A stretch of DNA of 6,143 nt from an uncultured Pseudomonadota bacterium (GTDB lineage Bacteria > Myxococcota_A > Polyangia > HGW-17): positions 1 to 6,143 of the forward strand of contig CALKWH010000074.1 of the NCBI GenBank assembly GCA_938004375.1, written 5' to 3'. A program made the position numbers and the translations under genes. Under the pieces are notes generated by a model, which had not been told where the DNA came from, did not search any database, and was given only the letters and a program-made list of their open reading frames with translations. Positions 1-5,982 of this stretch are shown in pieces. The stretch's first letter is position 1, and every line of letters starts with the position of its first letter.

Positions 1-53
1 CGATCGAACCGCTGCGCTGATTCCCGCGCCACCATCGGCGCCCAGAGCGCCAT
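1..53 (-). CDS. Possible 5' end of a leftward gene running off the left edge
   Basis: Very tentative. Reading leftward from an ATG at 53 gives an open frame to the edge, beginning MALWAPMVARESAQRFD, with about 80% G or C at third positions, as expected for this genome. A second frame is also open to the edge from ATG codons at 99 and 60. It starts MDTQERKRNAENRMKNG, but its third-position GC is only about 60%. A GAGA six bases before the ATG at 60 is the only SD-like sequence, and none is well placed for 53. The AT-rich stretch to the right would suit an upstream region for a gene in this direction. Too little protein is visible to assign a family, and either frame or neither may be real. Confidence 0.2.
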   Translation of the reverse strand, partial: MALWAPMVARESAQRFD

Positions 54-99
54 TTTTCATGCGATTCTCGGCGTTTCGCTTCCGCTCCTGTGTATCCAT

Positions 100-259
100 T
101 TCAATTCTAGTTTGCAATATACCCATGAAAAAGGCAGGTCATTTGTCGACAACACAATTCAATTTGTCCTGATGACTGCCCTAAAAGCCCTCTTTGGGGA
201 AGTCGCAGACCTCATCTTTAATTTTTTTTGTTTTAATAGAAAACCAAGGCGTGGAGGGT
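100..259. other. AT-rich intergenic region downstream of the lipoprotein operon
   Basis: This 160-nt gap lies after the stop codon of the 620-aa lipoprotein and is conspicuously AT-rich, with an eight-T run at 222-229, compared with the high-GC genes beside it. It holds a perfect 10-bp palindrome TTGTCGACAA (143-152) and a weak AT-only inverted repeat at 230-244 (GTTTT/AAAAC). Leftward -10-like hexamers occur as TATATT (near 117-122) and TAGAAT (near 105-110), but neither has a good -35 at normal spacing. I see no convincing rho-independent terminator for the leftward operon: the only small GC stem (CCC/GGG near 188-199) has a four-T tail and is weak. Best read as regulatory spacer. Confidence 0.5.
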
Positions 260-2122
260 TCATTTTTCGGGCTGCGGGGGGCGGGCGTCGACGGGGAGGT
301 CCTTGGGCAGGGTGTCGACGACGCGGCGCATCTCGTCTTTGCTCACGGGGACGGCGTGGATTTCCTCGCCGGAAGCGCGCAGTTTCTGCAGGTCCAGGGC
401 GGTGCCAGCGGGGAGGGTGTCACCACGGCCCTTCTTGCCGCGGATGGCGTAGACCACCCAGCGGGGGCCCTCGAGGGAGAGCACGAGATAGGCGAAGTCG
501 GCCACGCCCAGCAGGGTGTGGGCGGCCAGCTGGGTGCAGGCCCCGTAGCCCATCACGACGCCGGTGCCCAGCGTGTACCCCGAGGGGACGAGGCCCGCCT
601 TCACGACGTAATAGGCACCCCGGCCCAACGAATGCGCGGCGGCCAGCGTCGTCCCGCCCGCCAGCACCACGCCCGCACCCACGTACGAGCCCACCTGCAG
701 CGCGGCCGCGCCCACCTCGCCCTGCACGATGACGGCGCCGCCGGGCACCGTGCCGGACACGCTGACGACCGCGCCCACCGTGGTGCCGGTGACGGCGATG
801 CCCGCCGCGGTCAGGGGCACGCCGATGTACTGCACCGCCTTGCCGGCCGCGTAGCCGGCGGTCCGCAGCACCATGGACGTGGTCTTGCCCGCCGCCGCGG
901 TGAGCCCGCCCAGGGTGGACTTGCCGGCGGCCGCGAGCCCGGCGGTCGTCGTGGTCAGGGTGATGTCGAAGAGCCCGAACACGGCGGCGACGGCCAGGGT
1001 CGCCGAGGGTGCCACCAGCCGGTACGCATTGGCCGCCGTGCTCCAGGTCAGGCGCACGGCGACGTAGGTGAGGGCGCCGGCCTCCTTGGCCACCACGATC
1101 ACCGGGTAGGCCACGCCGTTGACCCCCAGGTAGCCCACCGCGCCCACCGTGAACTTCACCACGGGCTTCAGGACGGCGTCGTACAGGATGGCCTTGAGCA
1201 CCCAGCGCAGGGCTTTGAGCGAGGCCAGCGAGACGCCCGTGGTGCGGTAGTCGCCCAGGTCGCGTTTCGCGTACCGCAGGCTGGTCTTCACGTCCCCCGG
1301 CGTGTCGCTGCCGGCGCCGGTGACCAGGCGAGCGAAGTACCCCGAGTACTCCTTTCGCCACTCGTTCTCCTCGCGGGCGATGCGCACGGGGTTGGCGTCC
1401 CGCACCGCGCGCCCCACCGCCTGCGCGTCCGCGGCAGCCCGGGCCGGCAGCACGGCGTAGCCCACCACGAACCCCTCCCACGCCTCGGCGACGCTCTCCT
1501 TCGTGCGCCGGGCGCTGCCCTTCACGACGAGCGCGCTGCGGAGCCACGACTCGCGGGCCAGGCGCAGCCCGGCTCCGGTCAGGTTCTCGTCCACGGCGGC
1601 GGCGGCCTCCCGGGATGCGGCGATCACGGCGTCACCGGCCGCCCGCGCCTCGGCCAGGAGCTCGGCGCTCAACGTCCACGAGTCCCCGATGATGCCCAGC
1701 CCCGCCGCCCACGCCCGCGAGATCACGACGACGCCGTCGGCCCGCGTGCCCAGGCGGATGAACCGCGCCAGCTCGTTGCCCTCGGCGGTGATCCGCTCCG
1801 CGGCCCGCAGGCTGACCTCGGCCCCCCGGGACAGCACGTACACGCTGCCGGCGGCCTGCCGCACGGCCAGCACGAAGCCCAGGCGGGCCTTGAGCCCGAT
1901 GAACTCGCGGGCCAGCTCCATGGGCATGGGGCCCGGCGGGATGACCTTCAGTTCGGTCGCCGGGATCCGCAGGGCGCCGTTCTCGTACAGGTCCACGTGC
2001 CCGCGGCGGGCCAGCTCGCCGCTGTGCTTCACGGGGTTGCGGGTGTCGCGGAAGCAGCCGGCCGCGCCCGACGCCACGAGTGCGAGCGGCAGGACCCAAA
2101 GAAGCGCGCTACTTCGGCTCAT
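260..2122 (-). CDS. Large Gly/Ala-rich lipoprotein, paralogue of the upstream gene; function unknown
   Basis: A 620-aa predicted lipoprotein of no family I recognise. The N-terminus is a short charged stretch, a hydrophobic core (ALLWVLPLALVASG) and Cys23 in the context AAGC. This is an acceptable though not canonical lipobox, so export and lipid anchoring are likely. Residues about 65-300 are Ala-rich, apparently helical and charged. Residues about 320-560 are strongly hydrophobic and rich in Gly, Ala, Thr and Val, with many GxxxG/AxxxG spacings. The tail has GPRWVVYAIRG (552-562), GTALDLQKLR (573-582) and DEMRRVVDTLPKDLP (596-610). The same landmarks occur in the 495-aa product upstream, so the two are diverged tandem paralogues. 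Most of the extra length here lies in the Gly/Ala block and in the Ala-rich N-terminal half. The start is ATG 2122, preceded by a strong SD. An adjacent in-frame GTG at 2125 would add one residue. The gene overlaps the upstream gene's stop by 14 nt, implying translational coupling. Confidence 0.9.
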   Translation of the reverse strand: MSRSSALLWVLPLALVASGAAGCFRDTRNPVKHSGELARRGHVDLYENGALRIPATELKVIPPGPMPMELAREFIGLKARLGFVLAVRQAAGSVYVLSRGAEVSLRAAERITAEGNELARFIRLGTRADGVVVISRAWAAGLGIIGDSWTLSAELLAEARAAGDAVIAASREAAAAVDENLTGAGLRLARESWLRSALVVKGSARRTKESVAEAWEGFVVGYAVLPARAAADAQAVGRAVRDANPVRIAREENEWRKEYSGYFARLVTGAGSDTPGDVKTSLRYAKRDLGDYRTTGVSLASLKALRWVLKAILYDAVLKPVVKFTVGAVGYLGVNGVAYPVIVVAKEAGALTYVAVRLTWSTAANAYRLVAPSATLAVAAVFGLFDITLTTTTAGLAAAGKSTLGGLTAAAGKTTSMVLRTAGYAAGKAVQYIGVPLTAAGIAVTGTTVGAVVSVSGTVPGGAVIVQGEVGAAALQVGSYVGAGVVLAGGTTLAAAHSLGRGAYYVVKAGLVPSGYTLGTGVVMGYGACTQLAAHTLLGVADFAYLVLSLEGPRWVVYAIRGKKGRGDTLPAGTALDLQKLRASGEEIHAVPVSKDEMRRVVDTLPKDLPVDARPPQPEK

Positions 2123-3596
2123 CACGGTCCTCCCTCCTGAGATCCCCGGGCAGCTCGCGGAGCACGTCGCGGATGACCGCCGGATCCTCCGAGATGACCT
2201 GGACCTTCACCTGCTTCTGCTTTCTCAGTTTCTTCAGGTCCACCACGGTTCCCACCGGGAGCGCGCCCACGCTGACCTTCGCGGGCTTCCCGTCGGCGCC
2301 GGTGAACGAGACGGCGCCCCGGGCCATGGCGATGACCAGGCGCGGGCCGTCCCAGGCCAGGAAGATGGCGGTGTCGATGCTCCCCAGGTACAGGTGGGCG
2401 GGGATGGCGACCAGCGCGTTGTAGCCCAGCACCACGCCGGCCTTCAGTTGGTTGATCACGACCTTCGTGGTGCCGGCGGTCACGTCGGCGAACGTGCCCA
2501 CCACGTACTGCCCCGTGGCCGTCGCCGTGCCCCCCACGGCCCGCGCGGTCCCAGCCGCCGGCGCCAGGGTCGAGAACGAGGCGAGGCTGAACGCCCCCAG
2601 GGTGGTCCCGGACGTGTAGATGACCGGCACCGAGCCGTAGGAGAGCAGCCCGAGGGCCGCGAGGAACCCAGCCTCGAGCGTGGGGCTGATGACGTCGACG
2701 CCGAGGCTGCCCACGTGGTACAGGGCCAGGCCGGTGGTCTGCACGGTCCGCCCGGCGACGATGAGCACCGCGGCGGCGGGCAGGAACACGCCGTACTTGA
2801 GCCCCCGGGCGGTGGCGCGGACGATGGTCCGGGCGCCCGGTCGCGCCAGCCCGTGGTAGAACGCCTTGAGCCACCCCGTGAGGATGTCCCCGAGGGCGAC
2901 GAACGAGTTGGGGCGCGTGCCGCTCTCCTCGTATTCCTTGCGGAACTCCTCGGCCGCTTGGGCGAAGGACCGGTTCCAACTGATGCGGATGCCGCGCGAG
3001 ATCCTGCGCTTCAGGCTGCGGGAGAGCTCGTGGAGGTTGGAGAAGTCCTCGCGCAGGTCGTTGAAATAGCCGCCGGGCAGGGCGGCCAGGGCGGCGCGAT
3101 CCCCGGCGGTGCGCGTCCCCAGGGAGAGGTGGCCCTGCACGAAGGCGTCCAGGGCCTGCACCATGAGCGAGTTGGCGTTCTGCCACTGCAGTTTTCCAAG
3201 GTAATGCGTCCCGGCGAAGACGCCGCTGGTGGCCTCGCGTCCCAGTTCCAGCACCTGGACGGCGAGGTTCCAGGATTTTTTATAATTATCGCCCAGGTTG
3301 CGGACGTACTGCTTGCTGCCGGCCTTCACTTCCCGGGCGACCTGCACGATGGCCTGCCAGGAGGCCGTCAGGCTGGCGTGCTTCGCGTAGGCCAGGCTGC
3401 GTTCGGTGGAGGTGACGATGAACCAGCCCTCTTTGTACAGCATGCGGTGGCCGCGCAGGTTGGCCGCGGTGAGCGGCACCACGTCGGCCACGGGCCGGGT
3501 TGGCCGCGGCTTCTTGCCGCCGGTGCAGCCGATGAGCGCGAGGAAGATGGCGAGGAGGGCCGTGAGGGTCGCCGGATGGCCCGAGGCTTGTTTCAT
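2109..3596 (-). CDS. Lipoprotein, first of a tandem paralogous pair; function unknown
   Basis: A 495-aa predicted lipoprotein. The signal peptide runs TLTALLAIFLALIGC, with Leu-Ile-Gly-Cys24 as a good lipobox. A Lys/Arg/Pro tether (GGKKPRPTRP) follows. Residues about 40-225 are mainly charged and helix-like and include EEFRKEYEES (216-225). Then comes W242-LKAFYHG and a hydrophobic, Gly/Ala/Thr-rich region (about 262-412). The C-terminus carries DGPRLVIAMARG (416-427), GTVVDLKKLR (449-458) and AVIRDVLRELPGDLR (473-487). These elements line up in the same order with the 620-aa product downstream. I chose ATG 3596 because it gives a proper signal peptide and has GGGGGAG ten nt upstream. An upstream in-frame start at 3722 would add 42 residues of low-complexity sequence that overlap the end of the neighbouring gene and bury the signal peptide. 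The gene begins 94 nt after the HEAGH gene and overlaps the next by 14 nt. No enzymatic motif is seen; a structural or membrane-associated role is only a guess. Confidence 0.9.
   Translation of the reverse strand: MKQASGHPATLTALLAIFLALIGCTGGKKPRPTRPVADVVPLTAANLRGHRMLYKEGWFIVTSTERSLAYAKHASLTASWQAIVQVAREVKAGSKQYVRNLGDNYKKSWNLAVQVLELGREATSGVFAGTHYLGKLQWQNANSLMVQALDAFVQGHLSLGTRTAGDRAALAALPGGYFNDLREDFSNLHELSRSLKRRISRGIRISWNRSFAQAAEEFRKEYEESGTRPNSFVALGDILTGWLKAFYHGLARPGARTIVRATARGLKYGVFLPAAAVLIVAGRTVQTTGLALYHVGSLGVDVISPTLEAGFLAALGLLSYGSVPVIYTSGTTLGAFSLASFSTLAPAAGTARAVGGTATATGQYVVGTFADVTAGTTKVVINQLKAGVVLGYNALVAIPAHLYLGSIDTAIFLAWDGPRLVIAMARGAVSFTGADGKPAKVSVGALPVGTVVDLKKLRKQKQVKVQVISEDPAVIRDVLRELPGDLRREDRDEPK
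2128..2138 (-). promoter_or_regulatory. Strong Shine-Dalgarno inside the preceding gene
   Basis: On the minus strand this reads AGGAGGGAGGA. Its two overlapping cores lie about 5 and 10 nt before the ATG at 2122, and slightly closer to the GTG at 2125. It sits within the last codons of the upstream lipoprotein, where it encodes Arg-Arg-Glu and the first base pair of Asp. This fixes the start of the 620-aa lipoprotein and supports coupled translation of the two paralogues. Confidence 0.75.
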
Positions 3597-3653
3597 GTGA
3601 GACTCACTCCCCCGGGCGGCCGTGGCCCCCCGGAACGGGAAGACATTCCCTCC

Positions 3654-3682
3654 ACCATACGCGCAAGGCCGGGCGGCGGCAA
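3654..3682 (-). promoter_or_regulatory. Weak candidate internal promoter in the 94-nt gap
   Basis: On the minus strand, TTGCCG (3682-3677) is followed after 17 nt by TATGGT (3659-3654), each matching four of six sigma70 consensus bases. It would place transcription initiation about 50 nt before the ATG at 3596 and so could transcribe the two lipoproteins independently of the HEAGH gene. The gap shows only short GC stems without a T run, so no terminator separates the genes. Matches this weak arise by chance. Confidence 0.25.
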
Positions 3683-3690
3683 CCGGGTTT

Positions 3691-4368
3691 TCACTCGTCC
3701 GTCGCGGCGGGGCGGGGGCCATGCAGGCGCCAGGCGTTCCAGGCGAGGATGGCGGCCCCCCAGAGCAGGGCGACGACGATGATGGCCTGGCCCAGGCGCC
3801 ACGAGGCCGCCGCGATGGCGTGGTCGTGGTGCAGCCACTTCATCTCGGTGAGGATGTAGTTCCAGTCGTGGAAGCCGTAGGGGGCGGTCTCGCCGGTGTT
3901 GCCGCCCAAAAGCGGGAGGGTGCCGCGGCGGGCGTCGTCGATGTAGGGCGCGATGTCCAGGAAGTTCTGGCCGAACCACCACAGGCAGACCGTCGCCCCG
4001 AACTTGTCCTTCGTCGTCACGTAGAGCACGACCAGGCAGATCAGGGGCATCAACAACTGGCCGCCGGTGCCCATGAACGACACGCCCACCCGCGGCAGGA
4101 ACCCGAAGAGCACGTGCCCAGCCTCATGGAAGGGGAGGTTCACCAGGTGCCAGAACCCGGACACCGGCTCCGGCGAGAGCGAGGCCCGCAGAAAGCCGAC
4201 CCCCATCCAGGCGAAGATCAGCCACACGAGCCCGCGGAAGATCAGCCCCCCGTCGTCGAGTTCCTGCTCCACCAGCGGCCGCAACCGCGCCAGGATCTGC
4301 ATCCAGGGCGGGCGCGGGCCGTCGTCGGGCGTCTTTCGGGGCTTCTGGAACAGGATGGGCTCGGGCAT
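3691..4368 (-). CDS. HEAGH-motif integral membrane protein, putative M50-like zinc metallopeptidase
   Basis: A 225-aa membrane protein. About 40 N-terminal residues are polar (cytoplasmic-looking). Hydrophobic segments follow at about 42-60, 102-118, 122-140 and 194-211. The key motif is NLPFHEAGHVLFGF with HEAGH at 81-85. This is HExxH, the zinc-binding and catalytic signature of metallopeptidases, in a hydrophobic context as in intramembrane (M50/M50B-like) proteases. A second conserved-looking block, GQNFLDIAPYIDDAR (133-147), supplies Asp residues that could give the third zinc ligand. LGGNTGE and HDWNYILTE follow, then HHDH (180-183). From memory, hypothetical proteins with this same HEAGH, N..D.APYI.DAR and HDW order occur in other proteobacteria, so it seems a conserved family, but I know of no demonstrated substrate. 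ATG 4368 was chosen because GGAG lies ten nt upstream. A longer TTG start at 4419 coincides with the -35 box. It is the first gene of the leftward set. Protease activity is inferred from the motif only. Confidence 0.9.
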   Translation of the reverse strand: MPEPILFQKPRKTPDDGPRPPWMQILARLRPLVEQELDDGGLIFRGLVWLIFAWMGVGFLRASLSPEPVSGFWHLVNLPFHEAGHVLFGFLPRVGVSFMGTGGQLLMPLICLVVLYVTTKDKFGATVCLWWFGQNFLDIAPYIDDARRGTLPLLGGNTGETAPYGFHDWNYILTEMKWLHHDHAIAAASWRLGQAIIVVALLWGAAILAWNAWRLHGPRPAATDE

Positions 4369-4390
4369 GGTCGCGGCGCTCCGTCGTTGG

Positions 4391-4419
4391 AGTATGTCCG
4401 GCCGGCGTGCCGATGTCAA
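4391..4419 (-). promoter_or_regulatory. Sigma70-like promoter for the leftward operon
   Basis: On the minus strand a perfect TTGACA (4419-4414) is followed by exactly 17 nt and then CATACT (4396-4391), which matches four of six -10 bases. Initiation would fall near 4384, only about 16 nt before the ATG at 4368, leaving room for the GGAG at 4382-4379. The leader is short but workable. This is the best promoter candidate for the HEAGH gene and the two lipoproteins behind it. Confidence 0.45.
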
Positions 4420-4503
4420 AGCCGCGGACGCCGTTTTCCGGGGCTGGCAAGCAGGTGACTCGGCAGGGCAATCGCGAGAAGTTTTTCCGCGGAGGTGGGA
4501 TAG

Positions 4504-4524
4504 TCGAAATCGAAATCGAAATCG
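4504..4524. repeat. TCGAAA hexamer microsatellite, 3.5 copies
   Basis: The plus strand has three complete head-to-tail copies of TCGAAA and a half copy (TCG), with no mismatch. It lies in the divergent intergenic region, 54 nt before the lipoprotein start and outside both called genes. Its function is unknown. Perfect short tandem repeats can change length by slippage. Confidence 0.85.
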
Positions 4525-4557
4525 GGGCTAGGTTGCAGGGATCCCCGGGATTTGCGA

Positions 4558-4588
4558 TTGACAAGGAAGCGGACTGGATGCATAAAAT
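4558..4588 (+). promoter_or_regulatory. Candidate promoter overlapping the lipoprotein start
   Basis: A perfect TTGACA (4558-4563) is followed by CATAAA after 17 nt (4581-4586) or the better TAAAAT after 19 nt (4583-4588). The -10 lies beyond the ATG at 4578, so if this promoter is used, transcripts would start around 4593-4595, at the next in-frame ATG (4593), giving an essentially leaderless message. A GGGATCCC palindrome (4538-4545) lies just upstream. The box may instead be fortuitous, since the same bases overlap the AAGGA SD used by the ATG at 4578. Confidence 0.35.
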
Positions 4589-5978
4589 ACTCATGCGTAC
4601 TCAGTTCGCAATTTTCATTACCTTGATATTTCCTTGCGCCTGTGAGTCGCCGGCCCTGCGGGTCGTGACGCCGGCGGCCGACGTGGTGGACGCGGACGTG
4701 CCCGACGTGGTGGATGCGGACGTGCCCGACGCGGTGGACGCGGACGTGCCCGAGGTGGTTGATATCATGGACGCGGGGACCTGGGACATCCTCGACGAGC
4801 CCACGGACCCGTACGAGCATTTCATCGAGTTCAACAAGCCGTGTTTTGCCGCGCACTGGCCCTGGGTCTATTACTCCAAGAGCAAATATATCCAGGTCGG
4901 GCCGGACCAGGACGTCTTCAGGATTCGCTATCGGTACAACCTCGAGACCCATGTGGAAGAGACCCTGGGCGAGAGCCCCCTGGCCTGCTGGGGGCGTGAC
5001 ATCTACGTGCATCCCCTTGACGGCCGCTCCTACACGCCGGTCCGCTCCATCCGCATCCATGACTATCTCTCGGAAGATCGCTGGTGGGAGTTCGGCCCCT
5101 GGAGGTTCGAGGTGACCGAGCTGGCCACCGGCGCGACGGAGTTGTGGACCCCGGAGGTGCCGTTTCTGTCCGAGGACTGCCTGGCCCATGACGAGAGCGA
5201 GAGCGGGACCGTCTTCGAGGTCTTGAGAATGTCCGAGGACGGTCGACGGATGGTCCTGCGGTGCATGGGCGACCAATCCGACCTGTACCGGCTGGACCTC
5301 GAGACGGGCGAGGTGGATTACCTGTCCCGCGGTTCCCTGGAGCCGGAAAACTATGACACCGCGCTTCCCCGGGGATATTCCTTTCAGGACGACGGCTCCG
5401 ATTTCGTGAGTGGGGTGTTCGGTTTTTTCGAGGGAACCGACGCCCTCTGGGAGGTCCGGGTCTGGAACTGGAGGACCGGAGAGCTGGTCTGGAACCTGAT
5501 CCACACCGACTTCTCTTCGCTGTCCAATCCCACCGCGGACGGCTGGATCTTCTATGGGATCGACCTCAATGGAGGGGAGCTTCCCTACGACTGGCAGTTG
5601 TTCGGGGAGAACTTCCTGACCGGGGAGACCCTGCGTCCTCCGCAGGTCATGCGGCAGGTGGTGGGGGCCCACGCCGGGCTCTACGAGCGTCCCGAACTGG
5701 TGATGCTCCTCGCCCGGGATTTTCGCACGCCCGGCGGGTTGTCGCGATACTTCCTTTTTTTGTGGGATCGGAGCACCGGGGTCACGCGGCAGGTGACGAC
5801 GGTGGACTTGCACGGCAGGCAGGGAACCCTGGTCAACGGGCAGGATCCCCCCCGGACGGCCATCTATCGGGACGATTCCAGCGGTGATTTTCCGCGGGCG
5901 TATTGCAAGGATCTGGTGGACGCGGGGATCCTGGACGACCAGGGGAACCTGCTGCCCGCGGGTGCATCGCAGGAATGA
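4578..5978 (+). CDS. Lipoprotein with Asp-rich repeat linker and beta-propeller-like domain
   Basis: A 466-aa secreted lipoprotein of unknown role. The signal segment is MHKILMRTQF followed by a hydrophobic core and CAC. Cys22, preceded by Ala, is the likelier lipidated residue. Residues 35-62 are three and a half copies of an eight-residue unit (DVVDADVP), an acidic tether expected to hold the domain away from the membrane. From about 75 onward the protein is globular, with recurring strand-turn-strand elements built on a T-G turn: ELATGATELW (T184), LDLETGEVDYLS (T243), WNWRTGELVW (T300), NFLTGETLRPP (T348) and WDRSTGVTRQV (T400). Spacings of 48-59 residues are typical of beta-propeller blades of the WD40/TolB/YVTN style. 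I see no catalytic motif; binding or scaffolding is the usual propeller role. ATG 4578 has AAGGA ten nt upstream. ATG 4593 is an alternative that keeps the signal peptide. It is transcribed divergently from the HEAGH gene, so a functional link is not implied. Confidence 0.9.
   Translation: MHKILMRTQFAIFITLIFPCACESPALRVVTPAADVVDADVPDVVDADVPDAVDADVPEVVDIMDAGTWDILDEPTDPYEHFIEFNKPCFAAHWPWVYYSKSKYIQVGPDQDVFRIRYRYNLETHVEETLGESPLACWGRDIYVHPLDGRSYTPVRSIRIHDYLSEDRWWEFGPWRFEVTELATGATELWTPEVPFLSEDCLAHDESESGTVFEVLRMSEDGRRMVLRCMGDQSDLYRLDLETGEVDYLSRGSLEPENYDTALPRGYSFQDDGSDFVSGVFGFFEGTDALWEVRVWNWRTGELVWNLIHTDFSSLSNPTADGWIFYGIDLNGGELPYDWQLFGENFLTGETLRPPQVMRQVVGAHAGLYERPELVMLLARDFRTPGGLSRYFLFLWDRSTGVTRQVTTVDLHGRQGTLVNGQDPPRTAIYRDDSSGDFPRAYCKDLVDAGILDDQGNLLPAGASQE
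4680..4763 (+). repeat. 24-bp coding tandem repeat, 3.5 copies
   Basis: Copies at 4680-4703, 4704-4727 and 4728-4751 differ by one or two bases. A half copy follows at 4752-4763. Each encodes DVVDADVP or DAVDADVP, and the last encodes EVVD. The unit is a multiple of three, so copy-number change would lengthen or shorten the linker without a frameshift. Near-identity at the DNA level, including third positions, suggests recent duplication. Confidence 0.9.
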
Positions 5979-5982
5979 TCCG

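Noticed and set aside
188..244. Rho-independent terminator for the leftward operon
   Set aside because: The only stems are a 3-bp GC pairing with a short T tail and a 5-bp AT-only pairing followed by an A run in the leftward direction. Neither is stable enough.
1..732. Plus-strand frame open from the left edge through the AT-rich region to 732
   Set aside because: Over the AT-rich part it reads plausible residues (for example TALKALFGEVADLIFNFF), but it then runs 470 nt antisense into the 620-aa lipoprotein as Arg/Pro/Gly-rich shadow sequence. A true gene would not end there, and no SD supports the internal starts.
915..945. Walker-A-like match GLAAAGKS (residues 395-402) in the 620-aa lipoprotein
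   Set aside because: It fits GxxxxGK[ST] only by pattern. It lies in a Gly/Ala-biased hydrophobic block of an exported lipoprotein, next to a similar AAAGKTT, and no Walker B or NTPase context is seen. Composition explains it.
194..2140. Very long plus-strand open frame (648 codons) opposite the 620-aa lipoprotein
   Set aside because: High-GC genes commonly leave the opposite strand free of stops. The product is His/Gly/Arg-rich low-complexity with no domain, while the minus-strand reading has a signal peptide, SD and a paralogue.
1503..3782. 759-codon plus-strand open frame spanning both lipoprotein genes
   Set aside because: It is antisense across two well-supported minus-strand genes and a gap, has shadow-type composition, and lacks a convincing SD.
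4407..4577. Longer N-terminus for the propeller lipoprotein starting at 4407
   Set aside because: It would add 57 residues, including VEIEIEIG coded by the microsatellite, and bury the lipoprotein signal peptide. Starts at 4578 or 4593 fit the signal and SD.
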